From Dipteris shenzhenensis (lineage: Eukaryota > Polypodiophyta > Polypodiopsida > Gleicheniales), in assembly GCA_047967505.1 (NCBI GenBank), contig CM106539.1: DNA of 64,000 bases; one strand, given 5' to 3'. Shown here piece by piece: positions 59,253 to 64,000 of this stretch. A model generated the notes under the pieces. That model was not told where the DNA came from, ran no database searches, and worked only from the letters and a program-made list of their open reading frames with translations. Position 1 is the stretch's first letter. The number at the start of each line of letters is the position of its first letter. The position numbers were made by a program, and so were the translations under genes.

Positions 59253-60266
59253 GAGTGACACGAGGAAAATGTGCCAAGTGTCGAAGGCTCGATGTAGAGG
59301 CTCGAGAGGTGTCAGTAAAGAGGCTCAAATGCAGTCGTTGAAGAGGTTCGAAGAAAGCTCGATGAAGAGGCTGGAAACGGGGCTCAAAATGAGCCACGAA
59401 GGTGGCTTAGAAAGGCCCAGAATAGGGCTGTAGGAGTACCCTAAAAGAGGGTTTTTTTTTTTTTTTTTTGGAGCTTAGGACAACTAAGACACCTAGGGTA
59501 GTCTCAACTAAGCCAAACTGACTAAACCCAACCTTACCCAATCACTAACCTAACTAGACCTAACCAGACCTAAACTAACCTAACCAACCAAACCCAAGTA
59601 GCTAACCAAGCCCCCCTAAACCCTAGCTAACGGAACCTTAGGAAAGACTAAGGTATGATAGACGACGGCGGCCTGGTGAGAGGGCGGAGAGAAAGGGCGA
59701 CAGAAGCATGGCGGCATGATAGACGACGGCGGCCTGGTGAGAGGGCGGAGAGAAAGGGCGATGCTCACGGACGGCGATGCCACGAGCAAGATGCCACCGA
59801 GGTCGAGATGCCACGGACGACGACTTGTAGCTTGGGCCTGCTGGGTTTGCAAGGCTGCTTCTTTACGGGATGCCTGCAAAGGAAAAGGGGGCAACGAAAA
59901 GTTGAGCAGTGCATGAGCGTCGTGAGATGCAAGCCACGAAGGGCGGACCCGTTAGAGGCACAGGCAGGTAGGTGGCAAGCCGAAACACCCTAGCGGAGGA
60001 GGAGCTCTCCGAAAACATTTGTCGTGGACTCTTCTCGGCTCCCCAGACTGGTCGTGGGCTTGTGGAATATGCGAGGATAGGCTTAGATAGGCACGTAGCA
60101 ACTGGTATCGCTGGCCTTGCGTCTGTCAGCCGACGAGCTGGTGGTACCTTGCTGCGTCTGTCAGCCTACGAGCTGATTGTACCTTGCTGCATTTGTAGGC
60201 GTCTCAACGTACTGATTGCTATAATGCAGGGTTGGTGAAGCCAACGGAAGCAAGGTGCCAGAGAGC
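59253..60266 (-). other. Gypsy untranslated leader
   Basis: Contains an 18-base T run at about 59452-59469 and a 61-bp tandem duplication ('atgatagacgacggcggcctgg...') at 59655 and 59716. No open frame resembles a retroelement protein. Confidence 0.7.
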
Positions 60267-60282
60267 GGTGCTCTAATACCAA
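60267..60282 (-). other. Gypsy primer-binding site
   Basis: The minus strand reads TTGGTATTAGAGCACC next to the 5' LTR. It matches initiator Met-tRNA with one change from the usual TGGTATCAGAGC (T for C). Confidence 0.85.
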
Positions 60283-60600
60283 TGTAGTGAAGGGGGAAGG
60301 GGCAGATTTGGAGATGGGGAGAGAATAGCAGAAGGAAGGGAGAAGAAGGGGAAGGAGAGAGGAAGAGACAGAAGAATGAGGGAATAGAGAGATAGAGAGA
60401 GGGAGAGAGAGAGAGTGTGAGCGTAGGCAGCAGGTAGCAGGAAGGAGGAGGGAGAGTAGATAGGATTAGATGTCACATCAAAAAGTCCCTTACAATCCTT
60501 TTGGGTTGACTTATATAGTCCCCCACAGTTCCCACATTTCCCCTACTATTCTCCCATCTATTTCCCCCTTAAAATCCATCTTTTTCCCACCTTCATTACA
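60283..60600 (-). repeat. Gypsy 5' LTR (318 bp)
   Basis: Nearly identical to 53556-53873; I count four differences by eye. Flanked by CACAT at 60601. Confidence 0.95.
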
Positions 60601-60813
60601 CACATCACCATACCGATAAACAAGCACGGCCCTCTATACATTAGAAACCTTAAATTAGAATTCAAGAAAACTAGTTACTGAATTCACAACTCAGATTCCT
60701 CCATAGCCGTTCCATGAGAAAAGTGTTCCATAAATGTTCCATAACCCTTTTTGAACAAAACGTCGTTCCACCACAACTAGGGAACGGCGTTCCCTAGTAA
60801 CTATGCCTAGCAT

Positions 60814-62191
60814 ACAAACAGTAAGAGGTCAATGGGTGATTCGGAATGATTTGCCGTTTCAAAATGAAAAGATTTACGTAGCCAATCAAGATTTTTTGGG
60901 AGTGTCATGACACGTAGTGCAAGAAACCTAGGTGTACATAGGACTCTTGTCTCTGGTGAAATATACTTTCTATTGGCCTAGGATGAGGGAAATTCTTGAG
61001 AACTATGTGGTAGGTTGCCAAATATGTCAAGCAACCAAGGCTGAACGCTTACAGAGTGCGGGTCTATTACAACCATTGCAAATCCCTGGTACTAAAGGAA
61101 AAGTATTTCCATTGATGTATTACCAGTTTGCCAAAAAGGCGCAAGGGTCATGATGCCATATGGGTTACAGTAGATTGTTTGACCGAGATGGCTGAATTTT
61201 TACCTACTAGATAGCAAGTCGATTGGCTCAGCAATTTATTGACCAATTGTTTAGGCCGTATGAATTGCAACTAAGTGATAGGGACTCTAGTTTACGAGTG
61301 ACTTCTGGATACTTGTCTTTGACAAGTTAGATACCACTCTTGAGTTTAGGTTCCTCAGAGCATTCACAACCCGACAGAGAGAGTAAACCAAGTATTGGAA
61401 GATATGCTTTGTGCATATGTTTCGTTTTCATGGGAAGAATATTTACCCATGTTAGAATTTGCTTAAATAGTGCAAAGCATTCAAGTACATGTTTTAGTCC
61501 TTTTATCAATAATGGTAGGATTCAAAGGCTGCAAGAATGATGCTGCCACCTTTTAGTCCTTTTATGATTATGTACAAGTTTTAGACCTCTTTTGCTTTTG
61601 TACGAATTCCAACCTAAGTCACCACTAATGGTAGGATTTAAAGGAATCAAGAATGATGCTACAAGAAAATTTCTGGAAGACATTCAAGAGATGTTGTAGT
61701 TTGCCAAGGACTCTACTATAAGTGCCCAAGTTAGGGACAGATTTTATTCTAATCGACATCGTTCACGACAAGAGTTCTCTGAAGAAACAATCGTATACTT
61801 ACAAGTTCCAAGGAATCCAAGAGTTTAAGTACTAGTAAGATTATGGTCCATTTCGGATTAAAAGAAGAATTGGACAGGTTGCATATGAATCAAAATTGCC
61901 TCCTAATGTAAGAGTGCATCCAATTTTTCATGTCAGTAGACTGAAGAAATTACTTGGTGTTGATGATCAGCTTGTGCCTCCTCAAGAACTTACAGAGGTT
62001 GAAGATTTAACCTTTATACCACATGAACCTCAAAGAAACCTTGGATTTCGTAGAGCAATTCAGAAACAGGACAATCATGTGATACAAGCTAAAGAGGAAG
62101 GATTGTGTAGAGCAGGATTCTACATTGGAATCATTGCCTACCCTCAGACTTCTTATGAACTCAGGAGTGAGTTCTTAGAGGAGGGGGAGTA
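60814..62191 (+). pseudogene. Ty3/gypsy integrase fragment (right part of the split relic)
   Basis: Traces include RGQWVIRNDLPF, then LVKYTFYWPRMREILENYVV and GCQICQATKAERLQSAGLLQ (integrase zinc region), VTVDCLTEMAEFLPTR (core), and, near the end, IGQVAYESKLPPNVRVHPIF followed by HVSRLKKLLG (GPY/F-type tail). Many stops and frame changes are present. It continues the RNase H part at 52975-53456, so both are one relic split by the MITE and the gypsy insertion. Confidence 0.8.
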
Positions 62192-62640
62192 TGTCATGTG
62201 CATGGATCGTATCTAACATGTGCTCTTGTCATACAAGACTAGCTCAGGAAGCCTGGGGAGGCTTGCGGCTAGGCACAGGGTTGAGTTGCAAGGGCGCGAT
62301 TGATTAGGATTCCCGCTATTTCAAGCGTAATAGGCTCGAGCCTATATGAGGAGCCAAGGGGTTCAGTTGTCCGTGGCACAAGTGGGAGCGAAGTCATGTT
62401 CCTCCTTGCCAGTCTGATCCTAGATCATGCACGGACGAGGGTCTGCTACCTAGCATAGCCCAAGACCCAGCAGTAGTTCCAAGGCCCTTGGGCACCACCT
62501 TGTGGTATGGGATGCCAAGCTGGTTGGGAACTGGTTGGATGTTGTGCCAGCAGCTCAGCTCATGACGACATCCCAAGTCCTCCACTCACGGATGTCATGG
62601 TTGGGTGGTGAGCTATCCTGCCCTGATATAGTTGTTTCCA
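62177..62640 (+). mobile_element. Polypurine tract and putative 3' LTR of the split gypsy relic
   Basis: AGAGGAGGGGGAGTA (about 62177-62191) is a polypurine tract, and TGTCATGTGCATGG at 62192 would start the LTR. A TATA-like 'gagcctatatgagg' lies near 62338-62351. The right boundary is unknown. Confidence 0.5.
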
Positions 62641-63020
62641 TAATTGTTTCTTTGTGCATGTTTGCATGTCCGTGTTTTCAAAAGCTTTAAATTCGTGTCA
62701 TGAAGTCCACAAAACAGCAGTACGCATCGTTCTTATTTTTCACCCCCTCTGTTGCAGTCCTTATATTGACCAAATGGTCTACGGTTGGATGTTTGGGCCA
62801 AAATCCTGCCTAGGATGGTGCCCTTACTCCTTGTTCCTTTGCCCACTTGCTGATTTTCTGCCGGAGGATGAGTTTAGCTAGCAAATTACCCACCATGAAG
62901 GTTCTGTAGTTTGTTGCTATCTTGATGTTCCCTCCTTTCTGGATCGACACTATCCTGTTGACTTGCAACCCTTTGGGGAACCCTTCTTCCAGTGCTTTGT
63001 TCTATTAGACTGGTGAGCGC
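62640..63020 (-). pseudogene. LINE ORF2 reverse transcriptase fragment
   Basis: The minus strand reads RIVSIQKGGNIKIATNYRTF then MVGNLLAKLILRQKISKW. Then QAGFWPKHPTVDHLVNIRT appears with one stop where Gln is expected, and then NDAYCCFVDFMTR. This is the central RT region of plant LINEs (IxKGG----NYR-I, QAGFR----T-DH, FVDF-KAFD). The catalytic FADD part is missing. Confidence 0.7.
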
Positions 63021-64000
63021 TTGTTTTGTTTTGTTTTGTTCCCTCCCCATGTCAGCATCTCCGTAACTAAGCCGTGTGGGTCCATTGACTTCCTGTTGGC
63101 TAGATTCTTCAGCCCCCCCTCCACGTCTTCAGTTCCACGTACAATTTCAAGACTAGGTCCTTGATTGAACATGATGATCATGGTTGGTTCAGTGCGCGCA
63201 ACCTTATGGTGAGGTACCGTTCAAAGCGTTCTGGAACACTTCAGATTGTTAGGTGCGTTCCTTTTTCTTTTTTTTGGGGGGGAGGGGGATTTTTCCCTGC
63301 AACTCACCCAGATGACACCATTGTTACATGCAACTCCTTTACGTAGGCCTTGGCATTCATTCTGCTCTCAGGTCTGCTAGAGCTCTCGAGTCTTGCCTCT
63401 CTCACAACTCTACCAAACCCTTGCCTCTCTGAGCCCTTCAGCCCTCTCTAAACCCCTTGCCCTCTCTCAACTCTCACTCAACCCTCTCTGTCTTCTCAGT
63501 CTTCTCATCCCTGAACCTTCTCAGCCCTCTCTCATCCCCTTTTCCCCTCTCTCAGCTCTCTCTTCATTCTCATCCCTCCTACATCCCTCTCTCAGCCCCC
63601 TCTCACCCTCGACGTCAATATTCTTTTCCAGTATCCTCTTTGTATAGCGCAAAATTTACAGTTTTACCAGTCATGGCCAAGGTTAAAATCATGACTAAGC
63701 TGCATTACCATTCTAAGGTAAATTTCCTCAAGTTCATGGGAGACTACCACCACACAAAATTACTGACACAGCATTACCCACTCACAAACACAAAGAAAGA
63801 GAGATATTTAAGAGGCTAGATCAGCAAAAATGTGTGTGCATGTGTTGTGTGACGTGTCTGTATATATGAGAGAGAGAGAGAGAGACAGTATCACACACAT
63901 TACTGCCAGCCAACCCCACAAATATTGTCCCTACTCCTAGTTTCAACTTTCAAGCTTGTCTAGCTTGAATTTTATCGTTCTTTCAAATTTTGAAAAAATG
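63021..64000. other. Unassigned right edge with CT-rich and microsatellite DNA
   Basis: A CT-rich tract (about 63383-63620) of repeated 'cctctctcag' and 'ccctctct' phrases and a (GA)n run (63867-63886) dominate. The frames across it encode Ser/Leu/Pro runs and are not credible genes. The missing fimbrin N-terminal exons were not found here. Confidence 0.5.

Larger units (their letters stand above)
53556..60600 (-). mobile_element. Young full-length chromodomain Ty3/gypsy element
   Basis: The element is 7,045 bp with two 318-bp LTRs and a perfect 5-bp target duplication CACAT (53551-53555 and 60601-60605). Minus-strand order: LTR, PBS, leader, gag, protease, RT, truncated RNase H, integrase with chromodomain, polypurine tract, LTR. 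The LTRs differ at only about four positions by eye, so insertion is recent. Even so, gag is frame-broken and RNase H lacks its first half, so this copy could only have moved with proteins supplied by another element, or it decayed very quickly. Confidence 0.95.
53457..60805. mobile_element. Small MITE with 18-bp terminal inverted repeats, split by a gypsy element
   Basis: The left end CATAGTTACTACGGAACG (53457-53474) is the inverted repeat of the right end (60788-60805), with one mismatch. The flanks are 8-bp direct repeats, CCTAGGAT (53449-53456) and CCTAGCAT (60806-60813), with one mismatch. 8-bp duplications are the hallmark of hAT-type insertion. Without the inserted gypsy element it is only about 300 bp, so it is a non-autonomous MITE without coding capacity. 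Assignment to hAT is an inference from the duplication length. Confidence 0.75.

Noticed and set aside
63393-63819. 84- and 120-codon Ser/Leu/Pro-rich frames
   Set aside because: They translate a CT-rich tract.

Overview
This is plant nuclear DNA. It carries three gene loci: a PPR-DYW organelle RNA-editing factor (+), a CYP85-clan cytochrome P450 (+) and a plant fimbrin (-). All three sit in transposon-rich DNA with many microsatellites, minisatellites and inverted repeats. The PPR repeats carry WSALI signatures spaced about 101 residues apart, introns are swollen by elements, and one LINE family recurs. Together these suggest a large-genome land plant, and a fern is my best guess. That is an inference from sequence style, not a database result. 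Layout: 1-260 is a LINE tail. 1243-3382 is the PPR-DYW reading frame, whose start codon must lie in an upstream exon. 4.6-10.1 kb is mostly repeats: a 155-bp duplication, a 1.9-kb foldback array built on AGTACT, a nested palindromic element (139 bp; a second copy at 15.7 kb), an unidentified minus-strand reading frame with a 16-residue repeat next to it, a hairpin-rich satellite, and telomere-like TTTAGGG DNA. 10.3-14.2 kb is a decayed DNA transposon with a DDE-type transposase pseudogene. A deleted and internally rearranged relative lies at 17.75-19.28 kb. 14.6-15.1 kb holds a TATA-like box before a small unknown reading frame, and 15.4-20.5 kb is more tandem repeats. 22.8-26.9 kb is a Ty3/gypsy gag-pol relic in one frame with seven stop codons. 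28.47-30.48 kb is the three-exon P450. 31-39.9 kb is intergenic with LINE and gypsy relics. 39.9-52.25 kb holds eleven fimbrin exons covering the rest of the first CH domain through the stop codon. One fimbrin intron (9.8 kb) contains a complete old Ty1/copia element (45264-50657, TSD GTAAC) plus older LTR and LINE debris. Upstream of the first visible fimbrin exon is a three-level nest: a plus-strand gypsy relic, split by a MITE with 8-bp target duplications, which is itself split by a young 7,045-bp minus-strand chromodomain gypsy element (53556-60600, 318-bp LTRs, TSD CACAT). 62.2-64 kb is LTR and LINE debris and CT-rich DNA. The three host genes act in different places: the PPR protein in chloroplast or mitochondrial RNA editing, the P450 on the endoplasmic reticulum in terpenoid or steroid-type oxidation, and fimbrin in cross-linking actin in the cytoplasm. 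Nothing suggests they form a functional cluster. I found no tRNA, rRNA, CRISPR array or prokaryotic-type operon.
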